Source: a virus
Direction: 5' to 3' (one strand)
IMG/VR virus record: IMGVR_UViG_3300050139_000027
Coordinates: 1-23,449 of that record
Length of the DNA: 23,449 nucleotides
Shown here: one piece after another, positions 6,923-14,009 of the stretch
Numbering within the stretch: position 1 is the stretch's first letter
Layout of the letters: each line of letters starts with the position of its first letter
Position numbers and translations under genes: made by a program
The notes under the pieces: generated by a model
Databases searched by the model: none
What the model saw: only the letters and a program-made list of their open reading frames with translations
Told to the model about the DNA's origin: nothing

Positions 6923-8032
6923 ATGTCGATCACGTCCTATGGCGTCAACGACGCCCTGGCAATCAAGCTCTGGTCGAAGGTCCTCGATCACGAGGCCCTC
7001 AAGTATACCGACATCGGGGCGCTGATCGGCGACGACAGCAACGCCATCATCCACCGCAAGACCGAGACCGAGAAAGGTCCCGGCGACAAGGTCACCTACG
7101 CAATCCGCATGCAGCTCTCCGGAGCCGGGTTCACCGAGAACCAGGTCGCGGAAGGCAACGGCGAATCGCTGACGACCTACTCGGACAGCATCCTCATCAA
7201 CGAGCTCGGCCACGTGGTCGGGGTCAAATCCGAATACACGATCGACCAGCAGCGCGTGCCGTTCAACCTGCGCGACGAAGCCAAGGGCGGCCTCGCCGAC
7301 TGGTGGGCGAAGCGCTACTCCGTCTCGTTCTTCAACCAGGTCTGCGGCTACACCCCGCAGGGCGACACGCGGTTCACCGGCCTCAACGCGGTCATCGCGG
7401 CGAGCTCGACCCGCATCATCCGTCAATCGAGCCGGACCGACGACACCTCGCTGGTCGCCGGCGACACCTTCACGCTCGACCTGATCGACAAGGCGAAGGA
7501 GGCCGCCACCACGGCGACCCCGAAGATTCGCCCGTTCATGGTCAAGGGCGCGGGCGGGGCCAACAAGCGGCGCGACTTCAACGCCACGCTGACCGACAAG
7601 TACTGCATGTACCTGCACCCGTACCAGATCACCGATTTGCGCAAGAACACCTCGACGGGCCAGTGGCTCGACATCACGAAGGCCGCCTATACCGGGCTGG
7701 GCTCGACGAACAACCCGATCTACTCGGGCGCCATCGGCGAGTACAACGGCGTCATCCTGCGCTCGGCCTACGACGTCACCAACGGCGTCACGAACGCGGG
7801 TGCCGACGCCCCGAACGTGAAGCGCGCGGTGTTCCTCGGCGGGCAGGCCGCGATGATCGGCTTCGGCCAGCGCAACAGCCCGAACAAGTACCGCTGGAAC
7901 GAGGAGCTGTTCGACCACAAGCGGCGGCTCGAGGTTTCGGCATGGTCGATCCTCGGCATCAAGAAGACATCGTTCAACGCGGTCGACTACGGCACCATCG
8001 TCGTGTCGACCTACGCCGTCGCCCACACCTGA
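6923..8032 (+). CDS. Major capsid protein, N4 gp56/DUF4043 type
   Basis: It encodes 369 residues. ATG 6923 is preferred over the in-frame GTG at 6914, because that GTG lies in the AGGG ribosome-binding site. Family-like features are SYGVNDALAIKLWSK at the N-terminus, KGPGDKVTYAIRMQLSG near 55-70, WWAKRYSVSFFNQVCGYTP near 130, CMYLHPYQITDLRKN near 230, NGVILRSAYDV near 275, and AVFLGGQAAMIGFGQ near 310. These match the N4 gp56-family capsid proteins, which also occur with P22-like portals in some podoviruses. It forms the icosahedral shell around the DNA. It follows the scaffold gene and the structured leader, and two SD-led small head genes come next. No truncation is evident. Confidence 0.88.
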   Translation: MSITSYGVNDALAIKLWSKVLDHEALKYTDIGALIGDDSNAIIHRKTETEKGPGDKVTYAIRMQLSGAGFTENQVAEGNGESLTTYSDSILINELGHVVGVKSEYTIDQQRVPFNLRDEAKGGLADWWAKRYSVSFFNQVCGYTPQGDTRFTGLNAVIAASSTRIIRQSSRTDDTSLVAGDTFTLDLIDKAKEAATTATPKIRPFMVKGAGGANKRRDFNATLTDKYCMYLHPYQITDLRKNTSTGQWLDITKAAYTGLGSTNNPIYSGAIGEYNGVILRSAYDVTNGVTNAGADAPNVKRAVFLGGQAAMIGFGQRNSPNKYRWNEELFDHKRRLEVSAWSILGIKKTSFNAVDYGTIVVSTYAVAHT

Positions 8033-8033
8033 T

Positions 8034-8075
8034 AGGGGCCGCATCGCCAAGGCCGCGCAATAGCCCCTCGAGGGG
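8034..8075 (+). other. Mutually exclusive hairpins between capsid gene and next gene
   Basis: AGGGGC (8034-8039) can pair with GCCCCT (8063-8068). The same CCCC block can instead pair locally in the palindrome CCCCTCGAGGGG (8064-8075). The AGGAGA ribosome-binding site of the gene at 8094 follows within about 10 bases. There is no T run, so it is not a standard terminator. It could modulate how much of the small protein is made relative to capsid, or be an RNA-processing site. This is seen only as pairing potential. Confidence 0.35.
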
Positions 8076-8093
8076 AAAGGCAGGAGAAACCAA

Positions 8094-8507
8094 ATGGCTA
8101 CCGACACCGCACAAGTCGCGCCTCCCACTCGCCGTCAGCCGCAGCAACTCGTCAACACGCTCAAGAAGACCGTGCTGTTCGGGGACGCGGGCATCGCAAC
8201 GGGCGTCGCCTTCGACAACTCGCTGCCCGATGGCGTGACCATCACCGACGTCCAGGTAGAGATCGTGACGGCCTTCGACGGCACCCCGACGCTCACCGTC
8301 GGCACCAACTCGACGACCTACAACGACATCGTGGCCGCCGCAGACGTGAACGAACTCGCCATCGGCGTGACCAAGGTCGGCCGGGCATGGGGCGCCGCGC
8401 TCACGGCATCGGCCGGCAAGACGCCATACGCCAAGCTGGCCGCGACCTCTCCGACGGTCGGCAAGGCGATCATCGTCATCAGCTACGAGGGTGGCTGGTC
8501 GAGCTGA
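8094..8507 (+). CDS. Capsid-associated or decoration-like protein
   Basis: It encodes 137 residues from ATG 8094, with a strong AGGAGA 6-9 bases upstream. The sequence is mostly beta-strand and turn: VTITDVQVEIVTAFDGTP, TLTVGTNSTTYNDIV, GKAIIVISYEGGW. Small beta-rich proteins of this type (a target of 'vtTaFdgtptltvG' pattern) lie directly after the capsid gene in many tailed phages and decorate or stabilise the shell. The placement and fold impression support that role; no catalytic motif is present. A head-fibre or minor capsid role is equally possible. Confidence 0.6.
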   Translation: MATDTAQVAPPTRRQPQQLVNTLKKTVLFGDAGIATGVAFDNSLPDGVTITDVQVEIVTAFDGTPTLTVGTNSTTYNDIVAAADVNELAIGVTKVGRAWGAALTASAGKTPYAKLAATSPTVGKAIIVISYEGGWSS

Positions 8508-8535
8508 TCCTCAAAGGAAACGGGAGACTAAGGTT

Positions 8536-8940
8536 ATGGCGAAGATCAACAGCAAGCGGCCCGAGTGCGCGGCCTACAACGGCAAGGACGCCAGGTTCGT
8601 GCGCGACGTGACGGAGGCGGACGGGTCGTCCTACAACCCGCTCGTCGATCAGGTCATCGTCGAGATCGACGGCGTGGCTCCCATGCCGAATCATCCGCAG
8701 GGCGGGAAGGTCGAACTCTACTTCTTCGCCAACGAGGTCGAGTTGACCCCCGACGAGGCGAAGGCCAACGCGAAGGCAGGCGCGGACCGCTCCAAGGCGG
8801 CCAGCGAAGCCTCGGCGGCCACGGCTGAACAGATAGCCGGCAAGCGCAAGCAGTTCGCCGAGACCAAGCGCAAGGGGTCGCCGATCCCCGTGGCTGCCCC
8901 GGCACCCGCGCCGATCCATCCATCCGGCACGCCCGCGTAG
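8536..8940 (+). CDS. Small hypothetical head-cluster protein
   Basis: It encodes 134 residues. ATG 8536 is chosen because GGGAG lies about 9 bases upstream; an in-frame ATG at 8491 overlaps the previous gene and has no such site. The N-terminal 80 residues look like a small beta domain (YNPLVDQVIVEIDGVAPM, KVELYFFANEVELTP). An Ala/Lys-rich helix follows (KANAKAGADRSKAASEASA), then a Pro/Ala tail. The family is not recognised. Its position between two virion-like genes suggests a structural or assembly role. Confidence 0.65.
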   Translation: MAKINSKRPECAAYNGKDARFVRDVTEADGSSYNPLVDQVIVEIDGVAPMPNHPQGGKVELYFFANEVELTPDEAKANAKAGADRSKAASEASAATAEQIAGKRKQFAETKRKGSPIPVAAPAPAPIHPSGTPA

Positions 8941-8969
8941 TCGAATCGACCCATCAGGAGAATTGAACG

Positions 8970-9167
8970 ATGACTGCAAACATCTCAATCGACGGCGGCG
9001 TCGGACAATACGGCGTGCTGCCCCCCGCGCAGCGCGCTTCCTCGATCCAGGCGACGTCGGCCATCGCGGCCTACACCGGCACCTCGTCCATGACCGTGAT
9101 CGGCGCGCTCCTCGTCGAGATCGCCAACACCTTCATCGGGCTAGGCGCGTGGAAAGGCTCGGCCTGA
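8970..9167 (+). CDS. Small hypothetical virion-type protein, 65 aa
   Basis: The gene has a good AGGAGA site 9-14 bases before ATG 8970 and ends one base before the GTG of the methyltransferase gene. The N-terminus is Gly/Ser/Ala rich. The C-terminal third is hydrophobic (TVIGALLVEIANTFIGLGAW), which could be an amphipathic or membrane-active helix. There is no signal peptide and no recognisable motif. Function is unknown; the upstream SD and tight packing support expression. Confidence 0.6.
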   Translation: MTANISIDGGVGQYGVLPPAQRASSIQATSAIAAYTGTSSMTVIGALLVEIANTFIGLGAWKGSA

Positions 9168-9168
9168 C

Positions 9169-9696
9169 GTGCGTGCGGCTCTGGCCGTTCGGCCCGAGCC
9201 ACAGCGCATCCTTCACGTGGGCTGCTCCACCGAAGCGCTGCCTGACGGGCTCGACGGAACGGAGACGCGCCTCGACATAGACCCCTCGGTCAAGCCAGAC
9301 ATCGTCGCGAGCATGACCGATCTTGGCGAGATCGGAGACTTCGACGTGGTCTACTGCTCCCATTCCCTCGAACACCTCTACCCGCACGAAGTGGCGAAGG
9401 CGCTGCGAGAGTTCTGGCGCGTGCTGGTGCGCGGCGGGTTTGCCATGATCATAGTCCCCGACCTCGAGGGCGTGAGGGCGACCGAGGAGGTCGTCTACGA
9501 ATCGGCGGCCGGACCGATCTGCGGCATCGACATGATCTACGGACACCGAGCGCAGATGGAGGCGAACCCCTACATGGCGCACCACTGTGGATTTGTGGCC
9601 GATACCCTGCGCGCGGCGCTGGAGGCTGCGGGCTTCGATAAGGTCATAACGCGGCGCTCCGTTCACGATCTCGCCGGCGTGGGGCTCAAGCTGTGA
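9169..9696 (+). CDS. Class I SAM-dependent methyltransferase (Methyltransf_11-like)
   Basis: It encodes 175 residues from GTG 9169. Motif I is ILHVGCSTEALPDGL, with Ser where many relatives have Gly. RLDIDPSVKPDIVASMTDL follows with the acidic residues that contact SAM ribose and adenine. Then come FDVVYCSHSLEHLYPHEV (post-strand-4 motif), LREFWRVLVRGGFAMIIVPD (strand 5 with the 'RvLvrGG' turn) and a C-terminal DTLRAALEAAGFDKV. The substrate cannot be read from sequence; small molecules, sugars or protein side chains are all possible. It overlaps the glycosyltransferase gene as GTGA, so the two probably act together, perhaps on a glycan. It is cargo in a structural block rather than a head protein. 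Confidence 0.82.
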   Translation: MRAALAVRPEPQRILHVGCSTEALPDGLDGTETRLDIDPSVKPDIVASMTDLGEIGDFDVVYCSHSLEHLYPHEVAKALREFWRVLVRGGFAMIIVPDLEGVRATEEVVYESAAGPICGIDMIYGHRAQMEANPYMAHHCGFVADTLRAALEAAGFDKVITRRSVHDLAGVGLKL

Positions 9697-10430
9697 CGGA
9701 CGCGAAGAAAAAAAAGGTCATATTCTGCACGCCCTCGCTCTCCGGGCCGACGGCTCCATACATCAAGGCGCTGGAGGATTCCATCCCGCTGATCGTCGAA
9801 GCCGGATGGGACGAGGGCTACGCTCAGGAGATCGGCAACCCATACATCTCCGCCGCGCGCGCGGACATGACGCGCAAGGCGCTCGACGCCAAGGCCGACG
9901 TGATTTGCTACCTCGACTATGACCTGTCGTGGGACCCTCCCGACCTGCTGAAGCTGATCGAGACGGAGGGCGACGTCGTCGCCGGGACCTACAGGTTCAA
10001 GAAGGACGCAGAGGAATACATGGGCGTGATGAACACGCTGCCCGACGGTCGCCCGCGCGTTCGCGCCGACGGGTGCGTAGAGGCGCTGCGCGTTCCGGCC
10101 GGGTTCCTGAAGGTCACCAAGGAGGCGATCCACCGCTTCATGGCGAGCTACCCGGAGCTGATCTACGGGCCGCGCTACAATCCGTCGATCGACCTGTTCA
10201 ACCACGGGGCTCACAAAGGAACGTGGTACGGAGAGGACTACGCGTTCTGCCGCAACTGGTGCGACGCCGGAGAGAAGATCTGGGTGGTGCCTGACTTGAA
10301 CCTCGACCACCATCAGGAAGGGCGCCCGGCTCACCACGGCATGCCGGCGACGCTGCCTCGCGTCTTCGCTGGAAACTTCCACCGATTCATGCTTAATCTG
10401 CCGCAGCCAGCCGTAGCCGCCGCGGCCTGA
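9693..10430 (+). CDS. GT-A-like glycosyltransferase
   Basis: It encodes 245 residues from GTG 9693, overlapping the methyltransferase stop. KVIFCTPSLSG begins the nucleotide-sugar fold. YISAARADMTRKALD precedes VICYLDYDLSWDPPDLLKLI, whose DYD is a DxD-type metal and nucleotide-sugar motif. DVVAGTYRFKKD follows. GTWYGEDYAFCRNWCDAGEKI supplies the GED motif common in GT2-like enzymes, followed by a PDLNLDHHQEG histidine segment. Phage enzymes of this kind can modify capsid proteins, DNA bases or host surface sugars; the target here is unknown. An A8 run (9708-9715) encodes KKKK near the start. The gene probably works with the preceding methyltransferase. Confidence 0.75.
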   Translation: MTDAKKKKVIFCTPSLSGPTAPYIKALEDSIPLIVEAGWDEGYAQEIGNPYISAARADMTRKALDAKADVICYLDYDLSWDPPDLLKLIETEGDVVAGTYRFKKDAEEYMGVMNTLPDGRPRVRADGCVEALRVPAGFLKVTKEAIHRFMASYPELIYGPRYNPSIDLFNHGAHKGTWYGEDYAFCRNWCDAGEKIWVVPDLNLDHHQEGRPAHHGMPATLPRVFAGNFHRFMLNLPQPAVAAAA

Positions 10431-10446
10431 ACCAAGGAGAAGATCG

Positions 10447-10830
10447 ATGACCGTGAAAAACACCGGGACCGACACCCGCGAGCAGGACATGACCGAGAAG
10501 ATCGGATTCCTGCAGTTCGGTGCCGTCGAGGACGCTCTCACTGCGGCATCTGGAAGCGATCAGGCCAGCGGCTACGCTCTCGCAGCGCAGATGAGCAGGT
10601 TCACCACGTCAGCGACCGGCGGCGACAGCGCCACGCTGCCGCCCGCGAAGGCAGGCATGATAAGGATCGTGTGCAACTCGGCATCGGCGAACGCGATGGA
10701 CGTGTTCCCGGCCGTGGGCGAATATATCAACGCCATCGCGCAGGACGGCGCCTTCTCGATAGTCGCGAACAAGGTCGCCATCTTCTTCTGCTTCGTCGAC
10801 GGGAAGTGGAACTCGATCCTGACGGCCTGA
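10447..10830 (+). CDS. Virion-associated phage protein, hypothetical
   Basis: It encodes 127 residues from ATG 10447, preceded by AAGGAGA. The pattern ALAAQMSRFTTSATGGDSAT, LPPAKAGMIRIVCNSASANA, MDVFPAVGEYINAIAQDGAF and a final GKWNSIL matches a small beta-rich protein common in phage structural clusters. It is probably a virion or fibre-associated structural protein, and lies directly before the head-completion adaptor. No enzyme motif is seen. The exact role is not established here. Confidence 0.65.
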   Translation: MTVKNTGTDTREQDMTEKIGFLQFGAVEDALTAASGSDQASGYALAAQMSRFTTSATGGDSATLPPAKAGMIRIVCNSASANAMDVFPAVGEYINAIAQDGAFSIVANKVAIFFCFVDGKWNSILTA

Positions 10831-10851
10831 TAGCGGAGAGGGCGGTGGACT

Positions 10852-11529
10852 ATGGCCGGCACTCTCGGAGACATGAAGGCGCGCGTGGCGACGGAGCTCG
10901 CCCGCGCTGACCTGGCGACGCAGATCGCGAGCGCGATCACGGACGCCATCGGCGTCTACCAGAAGAAGCGATTTCGCTTCAACGAAACGATCCCCGACGG
11001 GGCCAAGAGCTTCTCCACCGTGGCGGGGCGCTCGATCTACACCTCCGCCGACCTCGCCGACATCGCGACGGTGCTCGCCTTCGACTACCTGCTCATGCAG
11101 GTCGGGATCACGCTGTTCGAGCTCAAGCGCGAGGACCCGAAGATCGTCAAGCTCTACAACCAGACCACGCAGATGATGGGCCAGCCTGGCTGGTACGCCT
11201 ACGAGGGCAACGAGATGATCCTCGCGGCGGTCCCCGACAAGGCCTACACGATCTTCGTCGGCGGGTTCTTCGTGGCTCCGGCGCCGGCGAGCGACGCGGA
11301 GGCGAACAACGCCTGGATGAACTGGGCCGAGCCGCTGATCCGCGCGCGCGCCAAGTTCGAGATCGCGACCCACGTCACCCGCAACCCAAAGATGGCGCAG
11401 GCCATGTCGCCCGACCCGCCGGACGAAAACGGCGGGGTCACCGGTGCAGCCTGGCGCGAATACGACATCCTCAAGGCCGAGACGAACCTCGTCACCGGCC
11501 GCGGCATCGTTCGCCCGATGGCGTTCTAG
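10852..11529 (+). CDS. Head-completion/tail adaptor protein (P22 gp4-like)
   Basis: It encodes 225 residues. The N-terminus TLGDMKARVATELARADLAT followed by QIASAITDAIGVYQKKRFRF is the helical opening typical of phage adaptor proteins that bind beneath the portal ring. The rest alternates helix and short strands (GWYAYEGNEMILAAVPDKAY) and ends with helical WAEPLIRARAKFEIATHV. The gene precedes the gp10-like hub, the same order as gp4-gp10 in P22-type phages. It is longer than P22 gp4 (166 residues) and lacks an obvious lysozyme motif. The likely role is sealing the filled head and docking the tail hub. Confidence 0.72.
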   Translation: MAGTLGDMKARVATELARADLATQIASAITDAIGVYQKKRFRFNETIPDGAKSFSTVAGRSIYTSADLADIATVLAFDYLLMQVGITLFELKREDPKIVKLYNQTTQMMGQPGWYAYEGNEMILAAVPDKAYTIFVGGFFVAPAPASDAEANNAWMNWAEPLIRARAKFEIATHVTRNPKMAQAMSPDPPDENGGVTGAAWREYDILKAETNLVTGRGIVRPMAF

Positions 11530-11539
11530 GGGGGCACGC

Positions 11540-13273
11540 ATGGCCCCCGACGTCGACTTCCCCGAGTACGCTCCCGACCTCACCGCGATCGGCGAGCCGG
11601 TGTCCCCGCTCATTTCCGGCGTCGTCCCGCAGGCCGACGGCTACGGCCCATGGAAGGCGTTCGTCGCGTTCACGCAGGGCCTCCCCGGGCCGTGCCGCGG
11701 CGGCGTCTTCGCGCGTCGTGGCGACGGCTCGATCGCGGTGTTCGCCGGGACATCGACCGACCTCTACCTGCTCAGCAACACCGACTTCTCATGGACGAAG
11801 GTTTCGAAGGGTGGAGGACCCTACTCAGCCCTGCCGGCCACCGACAACTGGACCTTTGCGCAGTTCGCCGACACCGTGATCGCGGCGCAGGTCAACACCG
11901 TCCTGCAGAAGTTCGCGCTCGCGAGCGACAACGCCTTCGCCGACCTAGCCGGCAGCCCGCCGCAGGCGGCTAACGTCGCCGTGATCGGCGGGTTCCTCGT
12001 GCTCACAGGGCTGCTCTCGAACCCGAAGCGCGTGCAGTGGTCCGACCTTTACGGGATCACGACGTGGACGGCCGGCGTCGGGCTCTCTGACTTCCAGGAC
12101 CTGCCCGACGGCGGCTCGTGCCTGGCGGTCTCGGGCGGCGACCTCTACGGGCTGCTCTTCCAGAACGACGTGATCCGCCGATTGCTCTACGTTCCCGGCT
12201 CGGCGGCGATATTCGACATCGTCCGGATCTCGACGAACGACTCCCTGGTCGGGAGGTATTCGATCATCAACGCCGGGACCAAGACGTTCTTCTGCTCGGC
12301 GCAGGGCTTTCGCATGGTCGATGCGGGAGGAACCCCCGTCCCTATCGGCAAGGAGCGGGTCGACCGTACGTTCGCCAAGGACGTCGACACCGGAAACCTG
12401 CAGCTCCTGATCGGCGCCGTCGATCCGACCGCGACGCGAGCCTATTGGGCCTACAAGTCCATCGGCGGCGACGCGGGGCTGTTCGACAAGATACTCTGCT
12501 ACGACTGGTCGATCGGGCGCACCGGGCGGTTCACCCTCATCCCGATGAGCGGCGAGTACCTGATGGCGCTCGCCAAGCCCGGCATCACGCTGGAGAACCT
12601 AGACGCCATCGCGCCAGGCGTCCTCAACGTGACCGGGGCGGCGGACAACGGCTCCGGCAAGATTCGCCTCGAGATCAACGCCCTTTCGAGCGGCCTCTAC
12701 AACCTCGGAACCGTCGGCAGCCCGGCGCAGAACTTCGTCGAGGTCTACGGCGTCGGCGGCACGACCGAGGCGAACGGGTCGTGGGCCTACACGATCCCGG
12801 ACGCGACGCACATCGATCTGACCGGGTCTACCTTCACGCATGCGTGGACGAGCGGCGGGCACCTCGGCGGCGCTCTCGACGCGCTTCCGTTCTCGCTCGA
12901 TACGATCTCGACGGCGTCGATCGCGCAGCTCGCGGCGGTCAACTCTGACCACAAAATCGGGTTCTTCAACGGCGACAACATCGAGGCCATCCTCGAGACC
13001 GGCGAGTTCAACGCCGACGACAACCTCACGTTCGTCACGTCGATTCGTCCGATGACGGACTGCGCCGAGGGAATGGTGTCGCTCGCCTACCGCAACGTCG
13101 CGCAGGCGACTTCGAACTACAGCCCCGAGACGGCGATCGACACCGGGCAGGGGCAGGCCCCCTGCCTCGTCGAGGGGCGCTACATCCGCGGGCGGCTGCG
13201 CAACCCGTCGGGGGCCGCGTGGACCTTCGCCAAGGGCCTCGACCCGGAAGCGCAGGAATCGGGCGAGGTGTAG
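11540..13273 (+). CDS. P22 gp10-like tail hub/DNA stabilisation protein with an inserted domain
   Basis: It encodes 577 residues. ATG 11540 is chosen because GGGGGG precedes it and the previous gene ends at 11529. Repeated strands describe a beta-propeller: GVFARRGDGSIAVFAGTSTD, WTFAQFADTVIAAQVN, FLVLTGLLSNPKRVQWSDLY, SCLAVSGGDLYGLLFQND, CYDWSIGRTGRFTLIP. This matches the packaged-DNA stabilisation protein gp10 of P22 (472 residues), which plugs and extends the portal channel. Residues about 373-444 look like a separate domain (Ig-like or FCCH-like: LSSGLYNLG, VEVYGVGGTTEANGSWAYTI, TSGGHLGG) inserted in the propeller, which explains the extra length. The next ATG follows directly after its stop. 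Confidence 0.78.
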   Translation: MAPDVDFPEYAPDLTAIGEPVSPLISGVVPQADGYGPWKAFVAFTQGLPGPCRGGVFARRGDGSIAVFAGTSTDLYLLSNTDFSWTKVSKGGGPYSALPATDNWTFAQFADTVIAAQVNTVLQKFALASDNAFADLAGSPPQAANVAVIGGFLVLTGLLSNPKRVQWSDLYGITTWTAGVGLSDFQDLPDGGSCLAVSGGDLYGLLFQNDVIRRLLYVPGSAAIFDIVRISTNDSLVGRYSIINAGTKTFFCSAQGFRMVDAGGTPVPIGKERVDRTFAKDVDTGNLQLLIGAVDPTATRAYWAYKSIGGDAGLFDKILCYDWSIGRTGRFTLIPMSGEYLMALAKPGITLENLDAIAPGVLNVTGAADNGSGKIRLEINALSSGLYNLGTVGSPAQNFVEVYGVGGTTEANGSWAYTIPDATHIDLTGSTFTHAWTSGGHLGGALDALPFSLDTISTASIAQLAAVNSDHKIGFFNGDNIEAILETGEFNADDNLTFVTSIRPMTDCAEGMVSLAYRNVAQATSNYSPETAIDTGQGQAPCLVEGRYIRGRLRNPSGAAWTFAKGLDPEAQESGEV

Positions 13274-13600
13274 ATGTCCGGCATCAACCTATCTCCCGCC
13301 GAGACCGCGATCTGGCGCATCGTCGCCGCGATCATCGCGCTCGCGCGCGGGGCGTCGAACGCGGTCGGGACCGTCACGCTGCGCGCCAACCAGACGACGA
13401 CGGTGGTCACCACAGCGACCTCGCCGGCGGCCGAGAACGTATCGCCCGACATGCAGATATTCCTGACGCAGAGGACGGCGCATGCCGCTGCAGCGCTGGC
13501 CACGACCTACGTCTCGTCGGTGGGGCAGAAGTCGTTCGTGCTTACCCATGCTAATGATGGAAATACGGATAAAACATTCGGATTCGAGGCGCGTGGATGA
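13274..13600 (+). CDS. Small phage structural-cluster protein, 108 aa
   Basis: ATG 13274 directly follows the hub stop, with GAGG 6 bases upstream. The N-terminus is helical (PAETAIWRIVAAIIALARG). The centre is Thr/Val-rich beta (VGTVTLRANQTTTVVTTA), followed by IFLTQRTAHAAAALATTYVS and a C-terminal KSFVLTHANDGNTDKTFGF. This matches a family of small conserved proteins found beside tail-hub genes in many phages, probably virion-linked; the molecular role is unknown. The last 15 codons are much more A+T rich than the rest. It overlaps the next ATG (ATGA). Confidence 0.65.
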   Translation: MSGINLSPAETAIWRIVAAIIALARGASNAVGTVTLRANQTTTVVTTATSPAAENVSPDMQIFLTQRTAHAAAALATTYVSSVGQKSFVLTHANDGNTDKTFGFEARG

Positions 13601-14007
13601 GCGAATCGCCCCCCTTGGCCTGCGTCTCGCCCGACAAGATCGACGCCGTCTGGCCGATCGTCGAGCCGATGATCCGGTCCGCGTACGAGGCGGGCGACGA
13701 GATCATGCCGGACGACCTGGTCGACTGGCTCAAGGCAGGGAAGGGGCTGCTCTGGCTCTGCATCAGAGAGAACAAGGTGATCGCGGCGATGACGACGTCG
13801 CTCGAGCGCAAGCGCAGCGGGCTGTGCTGCCGGATGGTGTGCTGCGGCGGCGTGGACATGAACTATTGGCGAGCGTGCGAGGACCGAATCGTGGAATATG
13901 CTAGGGCCGAAGGATGTGTTAAGGTCCGCGTCGAAGGCCGCGTCGGATGGGCGCGCGTCCTGCCCGGCTACAAGGTCGAACGAGTCCACCTCGAGAAGGC
14001 GATCTGA
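13597..14007 (+). CDS. GNAT-like phage protein
   Basis: It encodes 136 residues, translationally coupled to the gene before (ATGA). IDAVWPIVEPMIRSAYEAG is a helical start. LLWLCIRENKVIAAMTTSLE and GLCCRMVCCGGVDMNYWRAC resemble the central strands of a GNAT fold, and EDRIVEYARAEGCVKVRVEG followed by VGWARVLPGYKVERVHLEK resembles its C-terminal half. The acetyl-CoA pyrophosphate loop (R/Q-x-x-G-x-G/A) is not clear, so it may be a degenerate or structural GNAT relative. Five cysteines cluster in the centre. Similar proteins are common beside tail-hub genes of podoviruses. No substrate can be assigned. Confidence 0.5.
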   Translation: MSESPPLACVSPDKIDAVWPIVEPMIRSAYEAGDEIMPDDLVDWLKAGKGLLWLCIRENKVIAAMTTSLERKRSGLCCRMVCCGGVDMNYWRACEDRIVEYARAEGCVKVRVEGRVGWARVLPGYKVERVHLEKAI

Positions 14008-14009
14008 TC

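Noticed and set aside
6341-8128. Long minus-strand open frame (595 codons) opposite the scaffold, leader and capsid gene
   Set aside because: Arg/Ala/Val-rich shadow of GC-rich genes; it crosses the non-coding leader without any recognisable motif.
9708-9715. A8 run as a programmed frameshift site
   Set aside because: It lies at the start of the glycosyltransferase gene encoding KKKK; no overlapping downstream frame or structured stimulator is seen.
11444-11539. Upstream in-frame extension of the tail hub gene
   Set aside because: It overlaps the adaptor gene; ATG 11540 has a G-rich SD and the right spacing.
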